A stretch of DNA of 64,000 nucleotides from Planctomycetes bacterium GWF2_41_51 (GTDB taxonomy: Bacteria > Planctomycetota > Phycisphaerae > Sedimentisphaerales > UBA12454). Under the pieces are notes generated by a model. It was not told the DNA's origin. It worked only from the letters and a program-made list of their open reading frames with translations, and did no database searches. The DNA lies in assembly GCA_001825665.1 (NCBI GenBank), contig MHXZ01000005.1, positions 1 through 64,000 on the forward strand. The letters run 5' to 3'. This document shows, one piece after another, positions 1 to 9,736 of this stretch. Positions within the stretch are counted from its first letter, which is position 1, and each line of letters starts with the position of its first letter. A program made the translations under genes and the position numbers.

Positions 1-342
1 CTCTTAGAAATGAACTTCTTTTGTGCCATTCTTGCTGACGACATACACTATGACCTTGCATAGCTATTCGGACCGTTGATTTTAAGCCGGCGATTATAGG
101 AAGGAAATCTCGCAAAGTATCATACCATGCCCTTTGTTCATCTCTATAAACAGGATCGTTATCAAAAGCATGTATTTCATTACAAATATCCTGCCACTTT
201 GCTTTATCAAACCCCAATGTCAGTCCAATTGGATAATGTTGCAATGCAATATGGCGCGATTGGTAAAATGTTGGGATTCATCAAATTCAATTACAAAGTT
301 CGCTTTTGGAATATATAAATCGCACCTATGGAGATTTTTTAG
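1..342 (-). pseudogene. PD-(D/E)XK-like nuclease remnant, frameshifted, runs off left edge
   Basis: On the minus strand an open frame starting near 342 reads CDLYIPKANFVIEFDESQHF. This resembles the core of Vsr/DUF559-like PD-(D/E)XK nucleases (DxYIPxxNxVIEFDxxQHF). Around 250-275 the frame is lost (it would stop at a TGA near 216-218), and the protein continues in another frame as IALQHYPIGLTLGFDKAKW and then DNDPVYRDEQRAWYDTLRDF, which stays open to position 1. Upstream of 342 the same frame is closed by a stop at 343-345, so the N-terminus is missing or further shifted. The good protein-like character on both sides of the shift argues that this was a real gene. The nuclease assignment is by motif memory only. 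It is unrelated to the glycan genes that follow and may mark an eroded junction. Confidence 0.45.
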
Positions 343-524
343 TCAACAAAATCAATGTGACCTCTATAATTCTGAAGAGCCGTTAATATTTATAATGAAG
401 CATTCAACAGTTTGAGAATGGGTAATGCCTGCACCTACGCGATAATACTTTTTATTATAATATTTGTAGTTACGATGATTCAGTTAAAACTTTCTAAAAA
501 ATTTGTTCATACGGATTAGTTTAA

Positions 525-1783
525 ATGGTTTTGTCAGGCAAAAAAATATTTGTTTATATTGCACTGATTTTGACGGGATTGTTTTTTTGCATTTCCGTTC
601 TATTGAGTATTATCATCTTCTTTGAAATCAAGAGAGTGTATGTCAATGGTTCCGCCTGCGTATTATCCCAGCGAAATGAAAACGATTGACCTAAAAGTGC
701 AGGCAAAAGACAGGATATTTTCACAATCAGGCTCTTTATGGCTGAAACTATGTGAATCGACAGATTTAGTATCTAAATCATCAGTCCCAGGCGGATATTA
801 CCTGAAATTAAATCAAAACCAGCCTACATCTCAGGTCGAATGGTTTTCAAATAATGACATTAAAATTGAAAACCCGGAATTTGAGACAATTGAATTTTCC
901 AAAACCGCATGTCATCGTATCGAGGGCTTTAAACAGCCTATAGCCGTGCTTGCAGCTCGTCAGAAACAGCAGTAACGGTTTCGACGAAATAATGTTTACA
1001 TCGCTTTCTGACAATGACCAATCAAATGGATATTTCAAACCGCTTTTGAATATAAAGCATAACCCGATTAGAGATTTTAGTCCGCGATGGACAAACTACA
1101 AAGAAACGATGGAAGGCCCAGAAGCCACTTTCGGCGAAAAGTCAACCGGCTTCGCTGTATTTATGCGCAACAGCCTTTTTATTAGTATTGTCGCTGTTAT
1201 CGGCCAAACCTTTTCAAGCAGTTTCGTCGCTTATGGTTTTTCAAGAATAGATTTCAAAGGCAGGGAACCGCTTTTCATACTCGTTTTGGCAACGATGATG
1301 ATACCCATGGAAGTAACATTAATTCCTCTTTTTGCGATTTATAAATCCCTTGGATGGATAAATACTTTTCTCCCGCTGATAGTGCCGCATTTTACCGCAG
1401 GTGCGTTCAATATCTTTTTGATGCGCCAATATATGCTTACTCTGCCAAAAGAACTTGACGAATCAGCCGAGATAGATGGATGTGGTGCTATCCGAAGATT
1501 CTTTTATATAATTTTGCCCAATAGCATTCCTGTTCTGATAGTTGTCGCAATCTTTACTTTTGTTTATACCTGGCAAGATGTGATGGGCCCGCTTGTTTAT
1601 CTCGACAACCCGGCTTACAGAACTGTTACGCTTGGTCTGGAATATTTTCGTTCGCCGTACATCGATAACAGGCACCTGCTTATGACCGGTGCAGTATTGG
1701 CTATGCTGCCGGTTGCGATATTGTTTATATTTTTACAGAAACATATTATGTCCGGTATCGCTACTACCGGAATCAAAGGTTAA
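525..1783 (+). pseudogene. Carbohydrate ABC transporter permease (MalG/UgpE type), two frameshifts
   Basis: Three consecutive frames make one permease. From 525 comes the first membrane helix (MVLSGKKIFVYIALILTGLF). From about 604-622 the sequence continues in another frame with SLKSRECMSMVPPAYYP, the usual position after helix 1. From about 945 it continues in a third frame to 1783. The last part holds the remaining helices and the EAA-type loop (ELDESAEIDGCGAIRRFFYI, then ILPNSIP), where the permease contacts its ATPase. The family normally works with a second permease and a solute-binding protein; neither is present here, since the gene is preceded only by the nuclease remnant. The roughly 200-residue extracytoplasmic segment between helix 1 and the core is longer than in the classical family. 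With two frame breaks the gene is probably inactive unless the sequence has errors. Confidence 0.8.
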
Positions 1784-1801
1784 TTTTTTCAGGATTAATT
1801 T

Positions 1802-2806
1802 ATGACTTCGAGAGAACTTGTTTATCAAACGTTAAACAAAGAAAACCCAAAACGCATACCCCGCCAGTTATGGCCTCTGCCTTGGGCAAAAGATCATTAT
1901 CCGCAAAGATATGAACAGCTAAAACAAAAATATCCGGATGATATTGTCGGCCCTGATTCATGTTATATCAAACCGCCCGTTGTTAAAGGTGATATGTTCA
2001 AAGTCGGCAGCTATGTTGATGAATGGGGTTGTATCTGGGAAAATGAACAGGCAGGAATCGTCGGCCAGATAAAAGATCCGATTATTAAAAGCTGGAACGA
2101 TTTGAAAAAAATCCGACTTCCAAAAGAACTGCTCGGAGTAGATGTAGAATCCGTAAACGCTTTTTGCAAAAAGAGTGATAAATTTGTTATCGGCGGTGCA
2201 TGCCCAAGGCCGTTCGAGAGAATGCAGTTTTTGAGAGGAAGTGAAACCCTGCTGATGGATTTGGCTTTGAAAGAAGAAGGTTTATTCGAATTATTCGATA
2301 TCGTTCATAAATTCAATGTTAGCGAACTTAAAGCATGGGCAAAAACAAATGTTGATGCTTTGTGGTTTATGGATGATTGGGGCAGTCAAAGGGCACTTTT
2401 GATTTCACCGCAGGATTGGAGAAAATTTTATAAACCTCTTTATAAAGAATATATAGATATCGCACACAATAGCGGCAAAAAAGCTTTTATGCATTCCGAC
2501 GGCTATATCTTCGATATATTTCCTGATTTAATTGAAATAGGTCTCGATGCGATAAACAGCCAGATTTTCTGTATGGATATTAAAGAGCTTAGCAAGTTCA
2601 AAGGCAAAATTACTTTCTGGGGCGAGATTGATCGCCAGCAAACTTTACCTTATGGCAGTCGGCAGGATGTAGTCAACTCAGTTAAACAGGTAAAAGAACA
2701 CCTTTATGACAATGGCGGCGTTATAGCTCAATGTGAATTCGGAGCAGAAGTGAACCCTGATAATGTTGAAGCTGTTTTTGAAACCTGGGATAGCTTTTCT
2801 TTATGA
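1802..2806 (+). CDS. URO-D family protein 1 (uroporphyrinogen decarboxylase-like / methyltransferase-like)
   Basis: This 334-residue protein has the uroporphyrinogen decarboxylase fold. The start is MTSRELVYQTLNKENPKRIP, followed by the central WFMDDWGSQRALLISPQDWR segment and a late MHSDGYIFDIFPD and WGEID. Methylcobalamin:CoM methyltransferases of this family (MtaA/CmuA) bind zinc with His-x-Cys. Here the site reads His-Ser-Asp, so a zinc-thiolate role is doubtful. Related genes are common beside sugar ABC transporters and glycosidases in Planctomycetota and Lentisphaerota, where their substrate is unknown. It lies 18 bases after the broken permease and overlaps the next gene by four bases, so it belongs to that operon. 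True heme biosynthesis is unlikely because the three family members are tandem and divergent. Confidence 0.8.
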   Translation: MTSRELVYQTLNKENPKRIPRQLWPLPWAKDHYPQRYEQLKQKYPDDIVGPDSCYIKPPVVKGDMFKVGSYVDEWGCIWENEQAGIVGQIKDPIIKSWNDLKKIRLPKELLGVDVESVNAFCKKSDKFVIGGACPRPFERMQFLRGSETLLMDLALKEEGLFELFDIVHKFNVSELKAWAKTNVDALWFMDDWGSQRALLISPQDWRKFYKPLYKEYIDIAHNSGKKAFMHSDGYIFDIFPDLIEIGLDAINSQIFCMDIKELSKFKGKITFWGEIDRQQTLPYGSRQDVVNSVKQVKEHLYDNGGVIAQCEFGAEVNPDNVEAVFETWDSFSL

Positions 2807-3939
2807 TTATGACACCTCGTCAGCGATTACAAACCGTTCTTTCAGGTGAAATTCCCGATAGGATTCCTGTATCTCCTGATTTTTCAAATATGATTCCTGC
2901 CAGGCGTACCGGCAAGCCTTTTTGGGACATCTATCTTTATAATGACCCGCCGATTTGGGAAGCATATATAGATTGCGCTAAACATTTCGGTATCGATGCT
3001 CTCATGGATGGCTATTTTCCACTCAATTTTCCCGAAGAAAAAGATACCGAAGAATGGTTCACCGTGATAGTGGATAAAAGTGATGACCGGATAATAACAC
3101 AGAGATACAGATTGGCAAATAATAAAAATTTCTGGGAACCGTTTGTAAATGTTTATCCTAAAGACAATCCGCTTATCTATAAAGTTGACCCTGATAAAGT
3201 GGGTTTGGCGATTGAGCCGATTAAATGGGAAAAACTTTTAGGCGTTAATCCTTTGGATATAGGCCCGCAGGGTTTGACAAGAATAAAAAAAATGATGGGC
3301 GATCAGGGGCTTGTAGGTGTATTCGTTACTTATACTGTTGCATTTACAACTCAGGAAGATATTTTCAAATATTATGATGGTCAATTCGATATACACAAAA
3401 TGGCAGAAGAGAGAATCGAACATGCCGAAAAAAGATTTCATCGAATCATGGCTCTCGAAGATAAGCCAGACTTTCTCTGTGTCGGCGGTTCGGGCACACT
3501 TGTTTATCAAACAATGGATATGTTCCTCAAAGTAGCTTTTCCCGCAGTCAAAAGAGTAATTGAACTTGCCTCCAAAGCAGGCATTCCGACACATATTCAT
3601 TCCTGCGGGCCGGAAAAAGAACTCGTGAAATTATTTGCCGAGCAAACTTCTCTTACTGTTATTGACCCATTGGAAACACCGCCGGCAGGGGATTGCATCC
3701 TTGCAGATCTTAAAAAAAACTATGGCGATAAAATTGTTTTAAAAGGAAATTTGCATAGGACAAATACAATGCTGCTTGGCACTCGAAATGAGGTTATTCA
3801 GGCAAGTAGAAAAGCTATCGAAGATGCCGCTGAGGATGGAAAATTTATTCTATCTACTGCTGACCAGTGCGGCCGTGATACTCCCGATGAAAATATTTAT
3901 GCCATGATTGAAGCCGCCGAAAAATACGGGAAATATTGA
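2803..3939 (+). CDS. URO-D family protein 2
   Basis: This 378-residue URO-D family protein begins MTPRQRLQTVLSGEIPDRIP, the usual N-terminal signature in which GEIPDRIP follows the first helix. A His-x-Cys site is present (HIHSCGPEKELVKLF), as in zinc-dependent methyltransferases of the MtaA type, followed by KGNLHRTNTMLLGT near the C-terminus. Translation starts at ATG 2803, inside the end of the preceding gene (ATGA-type overlap), or at the in-frame ATG 2809. This suggests coupling. The protein is longer than gene 1 and shares little obvious sequence with it beyond the fold motifs, so this is an old paralogue rather than a recent duplicate. The substrate is unknown; transfer of a methyl or carboxyl group is a family-based guess. 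Confidence 0.8.
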   Translation: MIMTPRQRLQTVLSGEIPDRIPVSPDFSNMIPARRTGKPFWDIYLYNDPPIWEAYIDCAKHFGIDALMDGYFPLNFPEEKDTEEWFTVIVDKSDDRIITQRYRLANNKNFWEPFVNVYPKDNPLIYKVDPDKVGLAIEPIKWEKLLGVNPLDIGPQGLTRIKKMMGDQGLVGVFVTYTVAFTTQEDIFKYYDGQFDIHKMAEERIEHAEKRFHRIMALEDKPDFLCVGGSGTLVYQTMDMFLKVAFPAVKRVIELASKAGIPTHIHSCGPEKELVKLFAEQTSLTVIDPLETPPAGDCILADLKKNYGDKIVLKGNLHRTNTMLLGTRNEVIQASRKAIEDAAEDGKFILSTADQCGRDTPDENIYAMIEAAEKYGKY

Positions 3940-3948
3940 AAGGAATAT

Positions 3949-5013
3949 ATGTCAATTTCAGATTTTAAATGGAATAAGCCTGTAAAAAGCAGTCCTGATT
4001 TTGAAAACATGATAAAAATTCTGAAAAAGCAAAAGCCCTCAAGGGACTCTCTTTTTGAATTTTATATAAATCCTCGAATTTGCTCCATACTTGCTGATTC
4101 GCAGATAAATTCTTATTCGTTTGAAGAAAAATATCGTGATAAATTTCATACAGTACTTGCATTTAGAAACGCCGGGTATGATTTTGCCGTTATCAATGCT
4201 TCTGATTTCCATTTCCCTGTTGAATGTGAACATACGGAAAAGCAGACTATTTCCTTGAATCGCTCATGTATGATAAACGATTGACAGAGCTTTGAAAAAT
4301 ACAATTGGCCCAATCCTGAGGATTATTCTTACGATTGTCTTAAAAATATACTCGCGCCGATTGATGGCAATATGAAACTCATCACCCCCGGGCCTTATGG
4401 TATGCTCGAGATCACAATTCAATTGATGGGGTATAATAATCTTTGTTATTCGCTCGTTGATAATCCGGATTTAGTAAAAGCTGTTTGTGATTCGATCGGC
4501 GAAAGGCTTTTGAAGCATTATCAAATCTGTCTCGAATACGAAAGCGTAGGAGCCATATTCGTAAATGACGATTGGGGTTTTAAAACTCAAACGATGATTT
4601 CACCAGATGACATGAAAAAATATATTGCTCCTTGGCATAAAAAATTTGTCGCCGTTGCCCATAATGCCAACAGATACGCAGTGATGCATTCCTGCGGCAA
4701 TCTCAAAAATGTTATGGATGTAATTGTTGACGATATTGGCTTTGACGGCAAACATTCCTATGAAGATACTATTATGCCTGTCGAAGAAGCATATCAGAAA
4801 TATGGGAGACAATTAGCGATCCTCGGCGGAATCGATTTGGATTTCATCGTTCGCTCATCACCGCAGCAGGTATATGACAGATCGCTCAAAATGCTCGAAC
4901 TGGCAAGAGATAAAGGCGCTTATGCCCTTGGCACAGGAAATTCTGTGCCGGAGTATGTTCCTGATGAAAATTATTTCGCGATGATTCTCGCCGCCGTAAA
5001 AAATCGATTATAA
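3949..5013 (+). pseudogene. URO-D family protein 3, interrupted by an in-frame TGA
   Basis: The reading frame is continuous from 3949 to 5013 except for TGA at 4282-4284. Before it the protein ends ...SLNRSCMIND; after it QSFEKYNWPNPEDYSYDCL continues in the same frame and leads to a complete C-terminal half with FVNDDWGFKTQTMISPDDM, the HSCG zinc-type motif and ILGGIDLDF. Relatives usually have Trp before this (D/E)-S-F-E-x-Y segment, so a TGG to TGA change explains the stop. It does not look like a selenocysteine site, because the residue is not a catalytic Cys position. The gene ends exactly against the convergent GH2 gene with no spacer. A split two-protein version is possible but unlikely, as no ribosome-binding site precedes 4372. 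Confidence 0.85.
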
Positions 5014-6954
5014 TTATTTACTATTAAATATTTCACCAATTGCATAGGCTGCCGGTTTAAAATTTCCTTCAAAATCAATAATAGACGTATTCGTTGGGCA
5101 CGGAAAGCAATCGTGTCCCATCCATATAATAATTCCGCCGCATGCTGGAAATCTTTTCTTGCAGGCTCTAACTGCAATTCTCAGAGCCTCTGTCTGACGT
5201 GTCTGTCCCCATTGAACATATTCTTCAAGGTCTTTCGGCTCGCTGCCGTTTTCGGTTACAAACTCATGCCAGTCAATCCACCATGGCGCTCGCCGCCAAA
5301 GCGGATTTGCGAGAGTCGCAGGCAATTCATCGCACCGGCCTTTATATTTCCTTATCATCTCAACATCGCATGGCCCCGGACACCCGACTTCCGCCCTGAA
5401 CATCGCGTCATCGTTTTTCCAGTAATCAATCCATGTATCGCTGATTTCCCCAACCACCTTCCAAGGCCCCGTAACCGCCCAATGTACGCCTTTGCCGAAA
5501 TCTCTGCTATCTGCGCAAAATCTCGGCCCCGTCGGCAACGCAACTATGAATCTGCGCAGCGGGTCATTCGCCTTTACAATCGCATCAAGATTCCGCATCA
5601 TCGGATGTTCCAAACTGACCGTTGGGGAGTCTTCCGTTTTGCCGGATAATAATTCATTTCCACCGCACCATGCTATCAATGAAACATGATGCTGCCGCCT
5701 CTTAATAAAATCTTTCGCGATTTCTCCCATTTCTTGAATGCTTTTTTCATCATCCGGCGGAAATCTGTCACCGCCTGATGCCGATAACGGGAATTCCTGC
5801 ACAACCATAATTCCCATCTCGTCGCACAAATTATAAAAACATTCCTTCTCTAAAAATGATCCCGCCCATACCCGCATCATATTAAAACCAAGCTTCTTAT
5901 ATGAACCAAGCCTTTGAGCATAATCCTCAGTTTTGACATCCGCAAAATTTGGTAGGATTGGAGTCCAGTTCAGTCCCTGGATAAAAACCTTCTTTCCGTT
6001 GACAACGCAAAGCCACGGGTCCGCATTCGCCGGTGAATTTGCGCATCTCTCCCATCGAACATTTTTAAATCCGATACTTTTTTCCACACAATCAATTATT
6101 TTCCGTTCTCCATTCAGCAATTCTATTGTCAGCGTATATAAATTCTGTTCACCTTTTCCATTTGACTGCCAGCATTTAATTTTCAATCCATTCCACAACA
6201 GGGATTGATTTATTGCCGGATATTCTTCTGTTTTTATGATGTTCTCATCTTGTTTCAGGCAGATTCTCACACTATGATCTGCCGCAGCCTCAATTATAGT
6301 TACGAGCCTTAATATTCCTGTTTTTTTCGTAACATCATAATCGGTTATTATTTTGACATCCCTGATTTCCGAACTATCAGTTACTTTAAGAATGATATCA
6401 TCCCATATCCCGATTTGCACGAGCCTGCTGACCCAATCCCAAAAATAATTGAATCGTACTTTCCATTGTGTCATTTTGGAGGTATAGCCGAATTGCCCCA
6501 GCCATCTCGGCGGACATTCAAAGACGATTTCAAGCGAATTATCTTTTTGCTTTACGTATTTCGTTATATCTACATTGTGCACGATGTGAGAATTTTCAAA
6601 CGAATAAATTTTTCTATCGTTTACTCTTATCTGCCCGCAGTAATCCAATCCCTTAAAAGTAAGACTAAAATTTTTACCCCTTGAAAACCACTCATCCGGC
6701 ATAGTAGTTTTAAATATCCAATGCCTGTTTTCCACCCATTCGCAAAGCCTTCCGTTAAGGTCGATATTCCAGTTTTGAATCAAACCGGCCTTCAAAAGTG
6801 CAAGCTGAACCGAACCCGGTACTTCTGCGTCAATCTCCGGTATTTCTGCCCTCGACTGCACTCCCATATTTACATGTTCATCAAGATTCCATTCCCATGG
6901 ATTAAATCCCGCAAGTTTCCATTTCAATGATGCAAGTGAAAAACATCGATTCAT
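5014..6954 (-). CDS. GH2 family beta-mannosidase-like glycoside hydrolase
   Basis: This 646-residue protein has the order of family GH2: an N-terminal jelly roll (EVPGSVQLALLKAGLI, CEWVENRHWIF), an immunoglobulin-like domain, then a TIM barrel. The acid/base Glu lies in WCGGNE (Glu434) and the likely nucleophile in FRAEVG (Glu522). The VENRHWIF and GGNE surroundings fit the beta-mannosidase / exo-beta-glucosaminidase branch. There is no obvious signal peptide, so it is probably cytoplasmic or periplasmic by another route. Typical beta-mannosidases have 800-900 residues; this one ends right after the barrel and lacks the C-terminal beta domains, although the ending looks natural. It follows the GH3 gene by 12 bases on the same strand, so both are probably one transcript. 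Confidence 0.8.
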   Translation of the reverse strand: MNRCFSLASLKWKLAGFNPWEWNLDEHVNMGVQSRAEIPEIDAEVPGSVQLALLKAGLIQNWNIDLNGRLCEWVENRHWIFKTTMPDEWFSRGKNFSLTFKGLDYCGQIRVNDRKIYSFENSHIVHNVDITKYVKQKDNSLEIVFECPPRWLGQFGYTSKMTQWKVRFNYFWDWVSRLVQIGIWDDIILKVTDSSEIRDVKIITDYDVTKKTGILRLVTIIEAAADHSVRICLKQDENIIKTEEYPAINQSLLWNGLKIKCWQSNGKGEQNLYTLTIELLNGERKIIDCVEKSIGFKNVRWERCANSPANADPWLCVVNGKKVFIQGLNWTPILPNFADVKTEDYAQRLGSYKKLGFNMMRVWAGSFLEKECFYNLCDEMGIMVVQEFPLSASGGDRFPPDDEKSIQEMGEIAKDFIKRRQHHVSLIAWCGGNELLSGKTEDSPTVSLEHPMMRNLDAIVKANDPLRRFIVALPTGPRFCADSRDFGKGVHWAVTGPWKVVGEISDTWIDYWKNDDAMFRAEVGCPGPCDVEMIRKYKGRCDELPATLANPLWRRAPWWIDWHEFVTENGSEPKDLEEYVQWGQTRQTEALRIAVRACKKRFPACGGIIIWMGHDCFPCPTNTSIIDFEGNFKPAAYAIGEIFNSK

Positions 6955-6966
6955 TTTTATATACCC

Positions 6967-9546
6967 TTAATCTATTACTTCAACCGTGTCTTTAAGTAAA
7001 ATATTGTCTGATGAGCTTCCGATCATAATTTCAAATTTGCCCTGCTCAACCGTCCACCTTTTATTTTTAACATCATAAAACGCCAGGCTTTCTCGTGGCA
7101 GATTAAATTCAATAGTTTTCTTTTCGCCCGGCTTTAATCCAATTTTAGAAAATCCGCATAATTGTTTCAGCGGCCTTGTCGCACTTGCCTCGACATCATG
7201 AATATAAAGCTGAACGACTTCCTGCCCGAAAACTTTTCCTGTATTTTTAACATCCGCGAAAATCTTTACAGAATCATTCTGTTTGATTTTTGTCGGTTTG
7301 ATTTTCAAATTGCTGTAAGAAAAACTCGTATAGCTCAAACCGAATCCGAATGAGTATAATGGTGATTCTTTAAGATACATATATGTTCTGCCTTTGCGTA
7401 TATCGTAATCATCAAAAGACGGAAGCTGCGACATAGATGCATAAAAAGTTAGCGGCAGTCTCGCGGACGGATTATAATTCCCGAATATCACATCCGCTAC
7501 CGCATTGCCTCCTTCTTCGCCCGGATACCACGCGTCAAGAATTGCCGGCACATTGGCTTTTAGCCAGTTAATCGTTACGGCGCTTCCATTGATAAGAACA
7601 ACCGCAGTTTGCTGATTTGCTTTATACACTGCTTGAATTAATTCATTTTGTGCCGCAGGCAGATCAAGGTCCGCTCTATCATGCTCCTCACCTTCCAGCG
7701 TCTCGTCAAAACCTAAAACCACAATTGCCGTATCCGATGCAGCCGCCAATCGAGCCGCCTCTGCTATTTTTTCATCTTTATCTATTCCTGCTGTCCAGCC
7801 AAGCGAAACTCCCGCGTCTTTTTCATTCTCATAATATTCGAGTCTTATCGAATATTCCTCGCCTTTAGTCAGCTTTATCTCCGCACGGTCAAGCGTAAAT
7901 CCCCTCACCCACCAGCCATCGATTATCTTCTGATCATTTATAAATAATCGAATCCCGTCATCACTGCCTGCGCTGATGGTAAACGTTCCTGTCGCAGGCG
8001 AAATTAATTTGCCCATCCATCGAATCTAAAAATTATCTTTATTCAGTTCGGAAACCGGCGCCGTATCGCCCCAATCGAACTGTATCTTCTCATCTATGCG
8101 GATAATTTTTGCGGTTCCCTGAAAATCCTTGTTATCGAAATATTCACCTTTAAGTCCTCGCTTGCCATCTTCAGTTTTCAGATAAATAGATTCGATGGGT
8201 TCAAGATTACCAGTCCTCGCGCATCCCAAAGCGTATTTAACTTCTACATTTGAACCGGTATTATTTTTTATTCCTTCGAATATTGTAACGCCTCTCGTCG
8301 GTTTGCCTGAATAATTGCCCAGATATAAAACATTAGCATAAGGCCCAATCACCGCGATGCTCTTGATTTTACTTTTATCCAATGGCAGAAAATTATTTTC
8401 ATTTTTCAAAAGCACAATCGATTCACAGCTTGCCTGTCTCGCCAGTTGTCTGTGCTCTGGCGAATCCACAACGCTCTTTGGAATCCGATTATACGGCACC
8501 GAATCGAATGGGTCGAACATACCAAGTTTAAATCTCGCCCGCAAAATTCTGCTCAAAGCCAGATCAATTTCATCCTGCGAAACAAGACCCTTGTCCATCG
8601 CCTTAAGCACATAGTCATTTACATATTGTTTTGGTGCAGTTCCGCAATTAAGATCGCATCCCGCCTTTAATGCTGCCGCCGCGGCTTCTTCCGGCGTTGC
8701 GACATAATGATGATTCGCGTGGATATCGGTAATCGCGCCGCAATCCGAAACAACAATTCCGTCAAAACCCCACTCACCGCGCAAAATATCTATCAGCAAT
8801 CTCGAATTCGCACAACACGGAATTCCATTAACCGCATTATAAGCACCCATTATCGAATGTGCCTTTCCTTCAACTATACACACCTTAAAATGGGGCAGAT
8901 AATATTCCTGCAATACCTGCTCCGGCACTTCCGACGACCCGCTGTGTCTGCGGTATTCTTCATTATTTGCTGCGAAATGTTTCGGCGTCGCCACGAGTTT
9001 TAAATATTTCGGATCGTCTCCCTGCAATCCCTTCACAAAAACAACTCCAAGTCTTCCCGCCAGATAAGGATCTTCGCCATAACTTTCCTGCGTTCGTCCC
9101 CATCTCGGATCACGTGCCATATTTATCATCGGGCTCCAGTAAGTCAATCCTCCGCTGCCGATTCCGCCGTTGCTTCCATCGGGCCTGTAAACCGCTCGCG
9201 CTTCATCCGAAGTTGCCGTCGCGATTTTATAAAGTAAATCAGGATTCCACATCGCCGCCAAAGCTATCGCATGCGGAAACACTGTAACATCTCGACCCAT
9301 TACTCCATGCACACATTCGTTCCACCAGAAATAGGGCGGAATTCCAAGTCTCTCAATTCCCGCCGAATCGTTGCACATCTGCAGAATTTTTTCCTCGATT
9401 GTCATTCGAGAAATCAAATCTTCTATGCGTTTCTCCATCGGCAAAGAAGTATCTCTAAATAGAAAATTATTATTGTCTGTCTGTGCAGGAGAATTTGAAA
9501 AAATTAATCCTGACAACATCGTGAAAATAATTAATTGTGTTTTCAT
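6967..9546 (-). pseudogene. GH3 beta-glycosidase with PA14 insert, interrupted by an amber codon
   Basis: One frame runs from ATG 9546 to 6967 with a single TAG (8028-8026). Residues 1-22 are a signal peptide ending in NSPAQ. The GH3 barrel follows (GIPPYFWWNECVHGV, ARDPRWGRTQESYGEDP, KHFAANNEEYR), with the nucleophile Asp268 in VVSDCGAI. A PA14-type insert starts at LKGEYFDNKDFQG. The TAG replaces one residue between KDNF and IRWMGK, and the PA14 core (DDGIRLFINDQKIIDGWW), second GH3 sandwich and fibronectin-like tail (SFGFGLSYTSF) follow in frame. This architecture is common in GH3 beta-xylosidases/beta-glucosidases of about 860 residues. A GGAG site precedes the start. The truncated product would lack half of the active-site dome, so the gene is probably dead unless the stop is suppressed or a sequencing error. 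Confidence 0.85.
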
Positions 9547-9606
9547 TCTTGATCTCCAAAAATCATCCTTTTAAATATTACACTGATTTATATTTGCGCC
9601 AATTAG

Positions 9607-9635
9607 ATTTTAATTTTGACGATTTTGTCCATCAA
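9607..9635 (-). promoter_or_regulatory. Candidate promoter for the GH3-GH2 operon
   Basis: On the minus strand TTGATG, a 17-base spacer and TAAAAT lie about 60 bases upstream of the GH3 start. The match is reasonable but it is the only support. Confidence 0.4.
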
Positions 9636-9652
9636 AAAGCAATCCTGTCCAT
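9625..9652 (+). promoter_or_regulatory. Direct repeat TGTCCAT, AraC-type site candidate
   Basis: TTGTCCAT (9625-9632) and CTGTCCAT (9645-9652) are direct repeats 20 bases apart, about two helical turns. The second copy touches the -35 box of the plus-strand promoter at 9652. This is the classical arrangement for activation by AraC/XylS proteins. The first copy overlaps the divergent minus-strand promoter. Confidence 0.4.
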
Positions 9653-9680
9653 TGAACCAAAAGGCATTATCCGGTACAAT
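9652..9680 (+). promoter_or_regulatory. Candidate promoter for the GH106 gene
   Basis: TTGAAC, a 17-base spacer and TACAAT precede the GH106 start at 9737 by 56 bases. The -35 box abuts a TGTCCAT direct repeat. Confidence 0.45.
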
Positions 9681-9736
9681 TTTTATAATTAACCATTCTA
9701 TGTGGAGGTATTATAGTCTTTTTGGAATTTCGGAAG

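Noticed and set aside
127-415. Plus-strand frames at the left edge
   Set aside because: They are antisense to the nuclease remnant, whose minus-strand reading has clear family-like text.
4282-4284. Selenocysteine or reassigned TGA in the URO-D gene
   Set aside because: The position is a conserved Trp rather than a redox Cys, and many other genes in the window end with TGA.
5113-5649. 178-residue plus-strand frame within GH2
   Set aside because: It is antisense to a well-supported GH2 gene with both catalytic Glu residues.
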